A DNA stretch of 64,000 bases, taken from the NCBI GenBank assembly GCA_030762175.1, contig CM060833.1, positions 3,325,501 through 3,389,500 of the forward strand, in the 5' to 3' direction. The position numbers and the translations under genes are program-made. Origin of the DNA: Metallyticus violacea (Eukaryota; Arthropoda; Insecta; Mantodea; Metallyticidae). Below, in pieces: positions 55,090 to 64,000 of this stretch; position 1 is the stretch's first letter; every line of letters begins with the position of its first letter. The notes below the pieces were generated by a model. The model had not been told where the DNA came from. It worked only from the letters and a program-made list of their open reading frames with translations, and searched no databases.

Positions 55090-55134
55090 TATGGAACCGG
55101 TTTCGAGAACATTTTGTTCCCATCTTCAGCCATG
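55090..55134 (-). ncRNA. Hammerhead ribozyme candidate, intact core (left arm)
   Basis: The minus strand reads AUGG, CUGAAGA, U, stem II GGGAAC-AAAAU-GUUCUC, GAAA, ACCGGU, U, CCAU. All core bases are present. Stem I is four perfect pairs (AUGG with CCAU) and stem III is the self-complementary ACCGGU. Confidence 0.75.
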
Positions 55135-55292
55135 CTAAGGTTCAACTGTCGGATCATTCGTTGAGCTGTGGGAATGTATATTCTGCTCTGGTGGCGGTGT
55201 GATAAACTTGTAGTTTATGTTTTCATCCCCGACAATGTCGAAGTTCATTATGCTGTTTTTGTATTTGTAGATGTAGATTTTCTCCCAGGTTG

Positions 55293-55538
55293 CTAATTCC
55301 GTAGGTCCTTGTATAGTGATTTTAATAATTTTGTTTTATTTATTATGTCGTGATTTTGTGTCCAAAAATGATATGCTACTGCTGATTTCTCTATTTGCTT
55401 GTACTTTATGTTCCTGAAATGTTCCTTTAACCGTGTGCCAATGTTTCTCTTTGTTTTCCCTATGTAGATTTTTTCACATTCTGCACAGTTTATTTTGTAA
55501 ATACCTGATTTTTCTTCTTGTGGAATAGTCATTAACAT
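55293..55538 (-). pseudogene. PLE-B GIY-YIG nuclease, left arm (frameshifted)
   Basis: The frame contains KSGIYKINCAECEKIYIGKT and GTRLKEHFRNI, then AVAYHFWTQNHDI, the full set of GIY-YIG landmarks. A 2-bp change near 55530 separates it from the upstream frame 55962-55474, and another after 55320 truncates the end. The mirror copy is 56493-56942. Confidence 0.8.
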
Positions 55539-56492
55539 TATCTATCAGCAAATTTTGAACATTAAATCTATTAATCGGTGCCAACCTGATATTAAAATCT
55601 TTAAGAATATTCTGAAATTTTTTTGTGGCCCATGGATGATATGTGAATTTTTTAAAAGTAAGTTTATCTTTTTTTGCTGAAAGTGTTGTGGTTTCTTTGA
55701 TATGTTTTTGTCTCTTGAATTTCTGCACCTTTTTATGTACTAGTTCTTTCTTAAAACCATTTTTAACTGCTGTTTCTTCTATTTGTTTGTATTCTTTAAA
55801 ATATTCTTCTTTGCTAATTTGTAGGTTAACTAGCCGGTGTGTTAAACTGTTAATTACTGCATGTTTGTGTGCTGTAGGGTTTAAACTGTCAGCTTTGATG
55901 TGATTATCAGCATGTGTATTCTTTCTGTATATTCCAAATTTAAGTTTTTCTTGGCATTTCAAGAATGGTACAGATATGTGGATGATATATTTGCCATAGT
56001 TGACAAAAAACTCATTGACGATGCCTTAAAACTTCTAAATATTCAAGATAAAAACATTTCATTTACATACAAAATAGAAACAGATAACATGCTGCCATTC
56101 CTGGATCTTAAATAATGAAATGCCAAGAAAAACTTAAATTTGGAATATACAGAAAGAATACACATGCAGATAATCACATCAAAGCTGACAGTTTAAACCC
56201 TACAGCACACAAACATGCAGTAATTAACAGTTTAACACACCGGCTAGTTAACCTACAAATTAGCAAAGAAGAATATTTTAAAGAATACAAACAAATAGAA
56301 GAAACAGCAGTTAAAAATGGTTTTAAGAAAGAACTAGTACATAAAAAGGAGCAGAAATTCAAGAGACAAAAACATATCAAAGAAACCACAACACTTTCAG
56401 CAAAAAAAGATAAACTTACTTTTAAAAAATTCACATATCATCCATAGGCCACAAAAAAATTTCAGAATATTCTTAAAGATTTTAATATCAGG

Positions 56493-56942
56493 TTGGCACC
56501 GATTAATAGATTTAATGTTCAAAATTTGCTGATAGATAATGTTAATGACAGTATTCCACAAGAAGAAAAATCAGGTATTTACAAAATAAACTGTGCAGAA
56601 TGTGAAAAAATCTACATAGGGAAAACAAAGAGAAACATTGGCACACGGTTAAAGGAACATTTCAGGAACATAAAGTACAAGCAAATAGAGAAATCAGCAG
56701 TAGCATATCATTTTTGGACACAAAATCACGACATAATAAATAAAACAAAATTATTAAAATCAGTACAAGGACCTACGGAATTAGCAACCTGGGAGAAAAT
56801 CTACATCTACAAATACAAAAACAGCATAATGAACTTCGACATTGTCGGGGATGAAAACATAAACTACAAGTTTATCACACTGCCACCAGAGCAGAATATA
56901 CATTCCCACAGCTCAACGAATGATCCGACAGTTGAACCTTAG
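56493..56942 (+). pseudogene. PLE-B GIY-YIG nuclease and C-terminal tail, right arm (open, 149 codons)
   Basis: This is the most complete PLE nuclease frame in the window. It has GIYKINCAECEKIYIGKT (GIY, CxxC, YIG), the catalytic-type Arg in TRLKEHFRN and the FWTQNHDI block. It ends NFDIVGDENINYKFITLPPE...TVEP. The frame upstream (56115-56447) is separated by an in-frame stop at about 56446 (TAG where the left arm has TGG). So the protein is broken by one or few changes, consistent with a fairly young but dead copy. Confidence 0.85.
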
Positions 56943-56986
56943 CATGGCTGAAGATGGGAACAAAATGTTCTCGAAACCGGTTCCAT
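56942..56986 (+). ncRNA. Hammerhead ribozyme candidate, intact core (right arm)
   Basis: Same sequence as 55090-55134 in inverse orientation: AUGG, CUGAAGA, stem II, GAAA, ACCGGU, U, CCAU. It overlaps the stop codon of the PLE frame by a few bases at its 5' side. Confidence 0.75.
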
Positions 56987-57153
56987 ACATTTATAAAAAG
57001 TAAGTGAAGCTTTAAGAGTGTGTAGTTCAACTAATCATACAATGATATCCATTAAAGTTAATACTTTTCCAAAATACAAAAAACAAAGCATAAGAACTCA
57101 TCAGAATTAATAGATAGAATCAGACATGTGAAACTAGAAAACAGGGATTTGCT

Positions 57154-57293
57154 CAATGTAAATTAATCTGTCATCTAACTTACTCTTATGCTTCGCTTAC
57201 TTTTAAATACGGTGACATTTAACAAGCTTCACTGTGCGAGTTCCAACAGAATTTTTTAAAAATGTCTTATTTTTTAAAGTTCTTAAATGAATT
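57154..57293. mobile_element. Internally deleted PLE terminus insertion (140 bp)
   Basis: The insert joins the left outer end of the foldback type (aattaatctgtcatctaactta...aaatacggtg) directly to its right tail (acatttaacaagcttcactgtgcgag...). Compared with 2167-2699 the whole interior, including both ribozymes, is missing. Flanking repeats are agggatttgct (57143-57153) and agggattgact (57294-57304). Confidence 0.65.
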
Positions 57294-58487
57294 AGGGATT
57301 GACTAGTTTCTTATGATGTGATCTCTCTGTTTCCTGGCATTCCCAAAGAAAATCAAATAAATATTGTAAAGAAATAGCTAACCTCAATAAATTTACCTGA
57401 GAAGTAATAGAATAATATCTGAACCTCACCATAATTTGCATTAATAAAATCTACTTCCCATTCAGAGGCAATATTTATACACAAAAGAAGGGTCTAGCAA
57501 TTGGAAACCCACTCTCACCATTCTTGGCAGATGTACAGGAGTTTCTTAGAAATAAAATTAGTTCAGGCTTTTCCACACATATACAAATGTTGGTACTGTT
57601 ATGCTGATGATGTCTTTGCAATAGTAAATGAAAAATGGAAAGAGGATGCAATAAAACTACTCATCCTACAAGACAGCATTGTTAAATTCACAATGAAAAT
57701 CGAAAACAACAAGGTTCTTCCCTTCTTGGATATCAAAATTATAAAAAATGGCAATTATTTGGAATTTGGCATATTCAGAAAAGATACCCACATAGAAATT
57801 GTATAAAAACAACAGCTACAATCAAAATAGTCTCACATTCAGATTAAAACCTACCAATAAGCAAGACAGAATACAATTCAGAGTACTATAAAATCATAAG
57901 ATAAATTACAGAAAAATGGATACACAATAGATTTGATCAACAAGAAAATAGAAAAAGTCAAAAAACAAAAACAAATAAAAGATGTCACCACACTAAAAGG
58001 CTACAAAGGAGATCATATATAAAAGAAATTCACATTCCACTCATGGCCACACCAAAAGTTCCAAAAGATTTTTAAAGAGCCAAACATCTTTTTGGCTCAA
58101 GTAAACAAATGCAGTTTTAAAAACCTCCTAAAAACCAACACAAAATACAAAATTCTGCCAGGAAAACAATCAGCATTTATGGAATTAGTTGCAAAGACTG
58201 CAATATGATATATATAGATAAAACAAAAAGGAACATTACACTACAGTTTAAGGAACACATGAGAAAGTAAAATAGAAAAGAAGAAGGAAAAATCAGAATA
58301 ACAGACCATTTCTGACAAAAGAACCAAGAATTCCAAAAGGAACCAAAACTCTTAATAGCTCTTCAAAAACTCTTAGAATTGACAGCATGGGAAAATATAT
58401 TCATAAACAAAAAATTTGGTTAATTTTGACCTCCCAAACGTCAGTAAACTCATCACTAAGCGGCATCTAATACCATTGCCAGTGGAA

Positions 58488-58530
58488 CCATGCTCAAGAT
58501 GAAGGCAAGAGCATTTGAAACATATTAAAA
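58488..58530 (+). ncRNA. Hammerhead-like motif, PLE-A copy 2 (decayed)
   Basis: The sequence reads CAUG, CUCAAGA, U, GAAGGCAAGAGCAUUU, GAAA, ACAUAUU. G5 of the core is C, so it should not cleave. GAAA is kept and stem III is one change from ACAUGU. Confidence 0.45.
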
Positions 58531-58855
58531 TAAGTGGAACAAAATTAGTGAAATTTGAGTGATTTCCTCATAAATAACTTACTACATTAATCTAACAGTA
58601 GTTTAACAGCTAAAGATGAGGACAAAGGTTCATAAAACACTCTGAGTAAAAATCCAATAAGTGAAGCAAGAAAAGAGTGTTTTCAAATAGTTTGATTCAT
58701 AAGAGATCATTAATACATTGTGTTAAAATTTCAAATGTAATTAATATTGAAATACCACTGGTGCATGGGTGTTATTGAAAATAATGTCATGCACTACAGA
58801 AAATGAAATTATAGTTAAAGTTTAAATTAAAATTGTACATGAAGATATGTCTCAC

Positions 58856-58953
58856 GCTAAGAACGTTGGCCTGCCAGATGGTGATGGAGGTAGAGACAAA
58901 GATGATGATGTTTTGGTACCATTCACTTCCTTTGAGACACTTGCATCCTTGAC
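58856..58953 (-). CDS. raptor: raptor exon (Ser-rich linker)
   Basis: The acceptor is gcttttctgtgcag and the donor gtgaga. It has 32 codons plus two bases, starting VKDASVSKEVNGTKTSSS and continuing SLSLPPSPSGRPTFL. It lies only 90 bp after the previous exon. The Ser/Pro-rich stretch corresponds to the poorly conserved, phosphorylated linker of raptor, so identity rests on phase and position more than on sequence. Confidence 0.85.
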
Positions 58954-59043
58954 CTGCACAGAAAAGCAGATGACAATTTTCGCTGCATATTCCTTTACAT
59001 GCAGGCTTGTTCATATAAATATGTCTATCTCAAAGACACTTAC

Positions 59044-59189
59044 CTGATCTCTGATATAGTTGGTAACAATATGACACATATGTCGGACACCAGGATGTGG
59101 ATCACTGTCCAATGCGCAAAGACCATGCCAAAGTTTCATGTAAACACTACCATATGATAATGGAGGGAGGTTGCTTAGTGGACCATGGC
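59044..59189 (-). CDS. raptor: raptor exon (SLPPLSYGSVYMKLW block), first in window
   Basis: The acceptor is cctctgttgtag and the donor gtaagt. Two bases complete a split codon, then 48 codons run from HGPLSNLPPLSYGSVYMKLW to VTNYIRDQ. It corresponds to the SVY..W..L..L..DP.P.V segment at the end of the raptor HEAT region. The upstream exon must end in phase 1 and is not found before 64000. Confidence 0.93.
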
Positions 59190-59399
59190 CTACAACAGAG
59201 GTCATTAACAGGACTAGGATTCATATGTAATAAAAATGCTTAAATATGGATAGATGAATAAATAAGATATTTTATTTCCCAGATGATTATACATAAATCT
59301 TGGTTTCCATATAAATAAATATACTTAAAAGAAAATACATTTATATGTACATGCACACCCTCACTATCTCTCTCTCCTACACATACATATCATTAGTTT

Positions 59400-59860
59400 T
59401 TGACTGAAACTGAAACTGAAAACTAAAACAATTACAATTGCACTATTTGTGAGACTAAATATTGATGTTTTCATACATGTATTCTGCATGCTATAAAACT
59501 GATAATTTAAAAGCATCAATTTTAGTTTCCTTTTAAATGTCTGTTTCCAGGTCTTTGAGTTCATTTGGCACTATATTATAGATTTTTATTTCCAAATGAT
59601 CAATGCTATTTTAACTTTTGACAGTTCTGTGATTGTCTAAGATCAATTGTTGGATGTTCCAGAGGAATGGTTATGTAAAGCAGAATTTTTTATCAGAGCA
59701 ATTTTTATTTTCATGCATAAAAATTAATGTTTCAAATATGTAGACAATAGGTAATGATAACATTTGCAACTGCTTAAAAAGTGGCTTGCTTGATGTTCTG
59801 ACAGTACATATATAATTAATTTCAAAGCTCTTTTATTTCGGATGCATTTGGAGAAGATTC
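59400..59860 (-). mobile_element. CR1/jockey-like LINE, C-terminal fragment
   Basis: The minus strand encodes VLSEHQASHFLSSCKCYHYL (about 59810-59750), FLCMKIKIALIKNSALHNHS (about 59715-59655) and NELKDLE-like residues (about 59565-59545). It ends FKRKLKLMLLNYQFYSMQ (about 59530-59480). It resembles the final part of the LINE at 60040-61860 but is a separate copy. Confidence 0.55.
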
Positions 59861-59867
59861 CTTGAAT

Positions 59868-59871
59868 ACTA

Positions 59872-59925
<54 letters not shown>
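59868..59925. repeat. (ATT)n microsatellite
   Basis: About 19 ATT triplets next to the LINE fragment end. Confidence 0.95.
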
Positions 59926-60039
59926 TTAATGCAGCCAATGGACTCTTACAATAGCATGTAGCATTGTCATGATTCTATACATCAGTTTATAATCATATGA
60001 GCATCTTGCTATATTTGTAATTAGCAATATTATACCCTC

Positions 60040-61860
60040 TTATCCATTACTGTTCAGTAACACTATACAAGCATTTCTCTATTAGGAATAGTTTCAGAAC
60101 AGATTTAAATTTCAAGTCTGTGATATTTTTAATTGATAATGATAATTTATTATATAATATAGTTCCTAGTTCATATGGGTGCCTATTGCTTTGAGTTTTA
60201 TTCATGCTGACCCTATGATAATCATTGCTCTTCTTTTATTATATGTATGCAGTCTTTATTGAGCATGTTAAATTTCTTTTTTTCCTGGACTAGTATAGTA
60301 GTTTTGAATACATATAATGAAATTACAGTTAGGATTAATTGATATCATACAATGATATCAATTAATATGATTAGCTTCAATTAATATGCAAATTCCAATT
60401 TACATTATACAGTTAGGATGTTTTTTTTTTTTTTAATGTTACAGGACTGTTGATACTCAAGGTTGCATATACTTGTTTTATAATTTTTTGTACATTTAAT
60501 ATTCTGTCCATATTGGTTTTATGTGTACCCCCCCATATTTCAATTCCATATGCTTAATGTGGATAAATAATGTCATAATATGCTGTTTTTAGGTTATTAA
60601 TGTTCCCATATTTTGTTAGTTATCTTAATAGGTATAGCCCTGAGTTCATTTTTTTACACATTACTTCTACATGTATGTTGTAAGTTAAATTTTCATCGAT
60701 GCGCACACGCAAGAATTTATAGTTTGTTACCTGTTATAATGCAATGCTGTTATCATTTTGAAATGTCATGAATTTTGTTTTACCTACCTTAGTCTTAGGT
60801 ATGTTGCTAGTAATTTATTGATTTGTCCTCTAAAACCATAATGTTCTAATTTTGAAATTAGGTGTTCATAAGATACAGAGTGAAGGCTTTAGAGAGATCT
60901 AAGTAAATTCCTGCTGCTTTTTTAGGGATATCTTTCAATTGCAACAATTCATGCACGTAATCTGCTATACTGTGATGGTTGATAATTTATTTCTAAAACC
61001 ATGCTGAAAATTATTAAGGCTGTTATTGGATTCTAAAAAACTATTTATTCTATTCATTAGTACTTTCTCAATAGATTTGCTGAAAACAGAGATTAGAGCA
61101 ATTGGTCTGTAGTTACTAACATCTGCTTTTGATCCTTTTTTGTAAATTGGTTCTACCACACTGATTTTTTAAACTTCTGGAAATAAACCCTTATCTATTG
61201 AGTAATTTATGAGATACACCAATATATTCAGCAATACTCATTTGTATTGTTTTAGTACTATAGGTGACCTCTATCCCACCCAGAAGAATGTTAATTTTTA
61301 AAACTGCTTATTATTTGGTGAATTCATCAGCATTTGTCTCATGCAAGTACTTGCTATTTATAAGTTTCATTTTTAGTTTTATTATTGTCTTTGTCTCTAA
61401 TTATCACATCGCCATTAGTATTCAGAAAGAAGTTGTTAAATGGCTCAGAAACTTATATTTGTGTGCTCATTTATTTGGGATTTAGCTTTTTTGTTTATAA
61501 TTTTTGTAGCATTTTTTAGTTATTTTATTTTCTATTTGCTCTGCCTTTAAATTAAGCAATGCTTTCTTATATTGCTTTTTATACATATTATAGGTATTAT
61601 TTTAAGTCCTCAGTTTAATGGTTTGGAAGAATTCATACATACTTTTCATTTTACTCTTTAGATTTATTAGTTCAGATTGCAAAATTAAAGTGTCAGTGAT
61701 TTTATGTTCAGTCAATCATTTCAAATCTGGGAAGCTTCTTCAAAGTGAGAAGAAAATTTTTGCAGAAAAGTCTTCAATTTTTCATGTGTATTTATATATT
61801 TCTGCCTATTCTTCTTTGGCAAGCATATGTTTCAGTTTATCTAGGTTACATTTTTATGTG
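60040..61860 (-). mobile_element. CR1/jockey-like LINE, longer decayed copy
   Basis: The frame 61159-60965 encodes VEPIYKKGSKADVSNYRPIA, then NSLNNFQHGFR. Lower on the strand come AGIYLDLSKAF (about 60925-60895), KFLRVRIDENLTYNIHVEVM (about 60720-60665) and YGIEIWGGTHKTNMDRILNV (about 60550-60490). The end is HPYELGTILYNKLSLSIKNI (about 60180-60120). These are RT motifs 2a to the C-terminal tail in order. A 73-bp PLE-terminus insertion lies at 60336-60408. The 5' end is uncertain. Confidence 0.7.
60336..60408 (+). mobile_element. Minimal PLE-terminus foldback (73 bp) with 11-bp TSD
   Basis: The insert begins with a small inverted repeat (attgatatcat-acaa-tgatatcaat) and continues with the PLE-B tail (attagcttcaattaatatgcaaattccaatttac). 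The duplication acagttaggat lies at 60325-60335 and 60409-60419. The ribozyme is absent; the two outer ends are simply joined. Confidence 0.75.
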
Positions 61861-61864
61861 TCCC

Positions 61865-62985
61865 TAACATACCTATAAGGAATGTCTTTTGTTTGGGTAT
61901 GACTATAGGAAACCCTTTGTCATCTTTTCTTGCACAGTTATTCATGAGCTCATTTAAAATACACATCACAAAAGCCTTCTCTTTAATTTTCAAATCATGG
62001 TATAGGTATGTGGATTACATTTTTGCAATAATACCAAAGAAACACTCAATAGATGCCCTGAAACTTCTTAATTTGCAACATGAATCTATACAATTTACTA
62101 TAGAAGAAGAAAGAAATGGGTGGCTACCATTTCTAGATTTAAAAATTATAAGAAATGGAGATTGTTTGAATTTTGGAATTGACAGAAAAGAAACACACAC
62201 AGAAAACTACATAAAAATGAGAGTTATATCCTCATTCCACATAAATATGCAGTGTTTCACAGTTTGGCACACAGATTGATGAATATTCCACTCACATTAG
62301 CAGAGTACAAAATAGAATACAAACAAATAATAAAGACAGCTATAATCAATGGTTTCAACAAAGACAAGTGATAAAAATTATCAATAAATATCAAAGACCA
62401 AAAGGGATAAGGGAAGTTTCCACACTGAAAAATACAAAAGAAGAATACAAATTCAAAAGTTTCACCTACCACCCAATTTACTACAAGTTCAAGAAAATTT
62501 TCAAAGAACATGGGATAATGTTAACCCCAAAAAACAGATACAACATCAAGAATTTATTAGGTTACACAGTAAAAGACTCCATACCAACAGAACAGAAATC
62601 AGAAATTTACGAAACAAAATGTTCATATTGTGTTTAGGCAAAACAAAGAGAAATTTGGAAATTCGGAGGAAAGAGCATTTTAGGAATATGCGGTTTAAGC
62701 AGGTGGATAAATCAGCAGTAGCAGCTCACTTTTGGACCAAAAATCATGAAATAAAACCGGGAATTAAACTGCTAAAACATCTTCACAACCTACTGCAGTT
62801 ATCCCCCTGGGAAAAAATTTTCACATTAAAAAATAGAGAAAACCTAATGAATGTCAAGTTTCCTCCTATGGATGAACTCGGCAACTTCCTACTTCAACCA
62901 TCAGAGGCCACCACAGGAACATCCGGTTGTCTCTCTATCGTTTCGAGTAATGGCGGTTCAGTGAACAACTAAAGTGGAGTTTGGT
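61865..62985 (+). mobile_element. PLE family C, 5'-truncated copy
   Basis: Frame 61893-62279 encodes MTIGNPLSSFLAQLF and SWYRYVDYIFAII (active-site Asp replaced, YVDY for YVDD), then LPFLDLKIIRNGDCLNFGID. Frame 62368-62637 covers the connector. Frame 62619-62972 covers the second half of GIY-YIG (LGKTKRNLEIRRKEHFRN) and the tail. A frameshift splits the nuclease near 62620. The terminus has lost its ribozyme core: after caactaaag it jumps to tggagtttggtg. Confidence 0.8.
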
Positions 62986-64000
62986 GTAAAAAATGAATAC
63001 CTAAGTTTAGGATATATTTGTCAACAGCTTTGTAAGTACAATATTCATAATCCTTTCCCATATGTTTAGTTCTTTCAGTTGAACAGTTTGTAATAACTTG
63101 ATGCCTTTTTCTATTTCATGGTTTTCATTCTAATAATGTGCTGCCACAGCTGATATATCTATTTGTTTGTAATGGATGTTTCTCCAATGTTCCTTCAACC
63201 TAATGCCTATATTTCTCTTTGTCTTCCCTAGTGGATTTTTTCACAATCCTTACTATTAATCTGGTAAATACCAAATTTTTTCTCTTTCAGCCTGAAATCT
63301 GTTTTGTTTAATTTCAATTAATTTTTAACACTGTATCGGTTTTGAGATGCTAAGATGATGATGTATTGCTTGAAAATGTTTTGAAATTTCTTACTGGCTG
63401 ATGGGTGGTAAGTGAACTTTTTAATTATTTTTTCCCCTGACATATCAAAGTTATTTGTTTAATTATTTTTTTGTTTCTGGAATCTTTTAATTTTTTGGTT
63501 TAGCGGCTTCTATTATGTGTAATTTTCATTCATATAGTCTTCTTTACTCTGCAGTATATTTATTAGCCTGTATATCATGCTGTTTAATGCTGCTTGCTTA
63601 TGTGATCTTGGATTGAAACCATGGGCTTTGATATAATTGTCTGTATGTGTGTCTTTCCTGTAGATGCCAAATTCAAGTTCAATATTACATTTTATTATCT
63701 TCAGATCTAAAAATGGCTACATTTTATCTGTTTCTGTTTCGACAGTGAATTTAATTGAAAGTTCTTGCAGGTTTGAAAGTTTTAGTGCATCTTCCACAGG
63801 CTTTTTGTCTATAATAGCGAATATATCATCTACATATCTGTACCAGATCTTAAAAATGTGGGGAAAAGCTTTAGTAATATGCATCTCAAAATAGCTAATG
63901 AATAAATCAGCTAAGAAAGGTGATAATGGACTGTCCATTATAAGTCCTGCTTTCTGTTTAAAGAATTTGTCCTCAATTATCAAAAATGCTTGATTTATGC
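62986..64000 (-). mobile_element. PLE, another family C/D-like copy, cut by window edge
   Basis: Frame 63983-63717 encodes MDSPLSPFLADLFISYFEMH and WYRYVDDIFAIIDKKPVEDA. Further down come FLDLKIIKCNIELEFGIYRK, KAHGFNPRSHKQAALNSMI and a GIY-YIG remnant (KFGIYQINSKDCEKIH, about 63285-63235). The RT active site YVDD is intact in this copy, but the downstream frame has stops and indels. The 5' part lies beyond 64000. Confidence 0.75.

Larger units (their letters stand above)
54981..57054. mobile_element. 2-kb palindromic PLE family B insertion with 12-bp TSD
   Basis: Two 939-bp arms (55022-55960 and 56117-57055) are nearly identical inverted copies. Each contains the PLE-B connector, GIY-YIG nuclease, coding tail and hammerhead-bearing terminus. 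The 156-bp centre holds a single RT active-site segment (WYRYVDDIFAIVDKKLIDDA, about 55967-56025) belonging to the right arm. The duplication aagttaatactt lies at 54969-54980 and 57055-57066. Small arm differences include 2-bp indels that frameshift the left copy. Confidence 0.9.
53860..58570 (+). mobile_element. Penelope-like element family A, copy 2, with two nested insertions
   Basis: Frames in order give an N-terminal region (53913-54167: FINTCLKENIMPIFIKSKTQ) and the RT start PRIYGPSKIHKPGNKMRPID (about 54865-54925). The RT core LAIGNPLSPFLADVQ and ADDVFAIVNEKWKEDAIKLL follows (about 57495-57665), then LPFLDIKIIKNGNYLEFGIF. The GIY-YIG remnant is SCKDCNMIYIDKTKRNIT (about 58190-58240). 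It is interrupted by the PLE-B palindrome (54981-57054) and a short terminus (57154-57293). Stops and frameshifts are frequent. Confidence 0.8.
13924..59189 (-). other. raptor: raptor gene, 3' half: ten exons, C-terminal 515 residues
   Basis: Raptor is the scaffold of mTOR complex 1; it recruits TOS-motif substrates and docks on Rag GTPases at the lysosome. Ten minus-strand exons join without a frameshift: 59189-59044, 58953-58856, 47060-46970, 41123-40969, 37624-37454, 37374-37136, 26319-26155, 19502-19334, 17739-17623 and 14119-13924. The product ends in the seven-bladed WD40 propeller. Diagnostic blocks are LPPLSYGSVYMKLW, KYFAQPVMKL, EREWR, KVQDIPTGA, REHTAWVV and GFMGPRIGPVSCLAFH. The known family protein is about 1300 residues, so about 800 N-terminal residues must lie beyond 64000. 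Introns range from 79 bp to 11.8 kb and are packed with transposons. Exon sequence is clearly more GC-rich and intact than its surroundings, so the gene looks functional. Confidence 0.95.

Overview
The window is nuclear DNA of an invertebrate animal, most probably an arthropod. It is AT-rich and has GT-AG introns of up to about 12 kb. The repeat landscape is mixed: Penelope-like elements (PLEs), mariner-like transposons, several non-LTR retrotransposon (LINE) clades and two tRNA-derived SINE families. I cannot name the species. No prokaryotic or viral features were seen.

The one host gene I recognise lies on the minus strand, from 59189 down to 13924. It is the 3' half of raptor (regulatory-associated protein of mTOR, the mTORC1 scaffold). 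Ten exons join in frame with matching phases and consensus splice sites. They give the C-terminal 515 residues: a linker region, the full WD40 domain and the natural stop codon. The N-terminal RNC/caspase-like and HEAT region should lie beyond position 64000. A 54-nt in-frame candidate cassette exon (29220-29167) sits in the largest WD40-region intron.

Everything else is transposon debris, much of it nested. Positions 1-8700 hold PLE family A, interrupted by an RTE-like LINE tail and a PLE foldback. They also hold two copies of an I-type LINE with RNase H; the second is split by a 2.8-kb PLE family B cluster and by a solo PLE terminus. Positions 8700-13900 lie downstream of raptor and hold mariner relics. 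The introns at 14120-59000 carry mariner relics, PLE fragments, SINEs, an R1-like LINE with a minisatellite tail, an RTE-like LINE and CR1/jockey-like LINEs. Positions 53860-58570 are a second PLE-A copy containing a 2-kb palindromic PLE-B insertion. Positions 59400-64000 hold LINE and PLE copies.

The most striking signal is a set of hammerhead-ribozyme-like motifs (CUGANGA, stem II, GAAA, short stem III, UH) in the PLE termini. About twenty occurrences are visible. Stem III is a self-complementary hexamer that differs between PLE groups (ACCGGU, ACAUGU, inferred ACGCGU), and stem I shows compensatory changes between copies. These termini also occur alone as insertions of 50, 73, 102, 110, 140, 192, 278 and 533 bp with 8-13 bp target-site duplications (TSDs). 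Several are foldbacks with two hammerheads head to head. This looks like a family of ribozyme-bearing, non-autonomous, retrozyme-like elements mobilised by PLE machinery.
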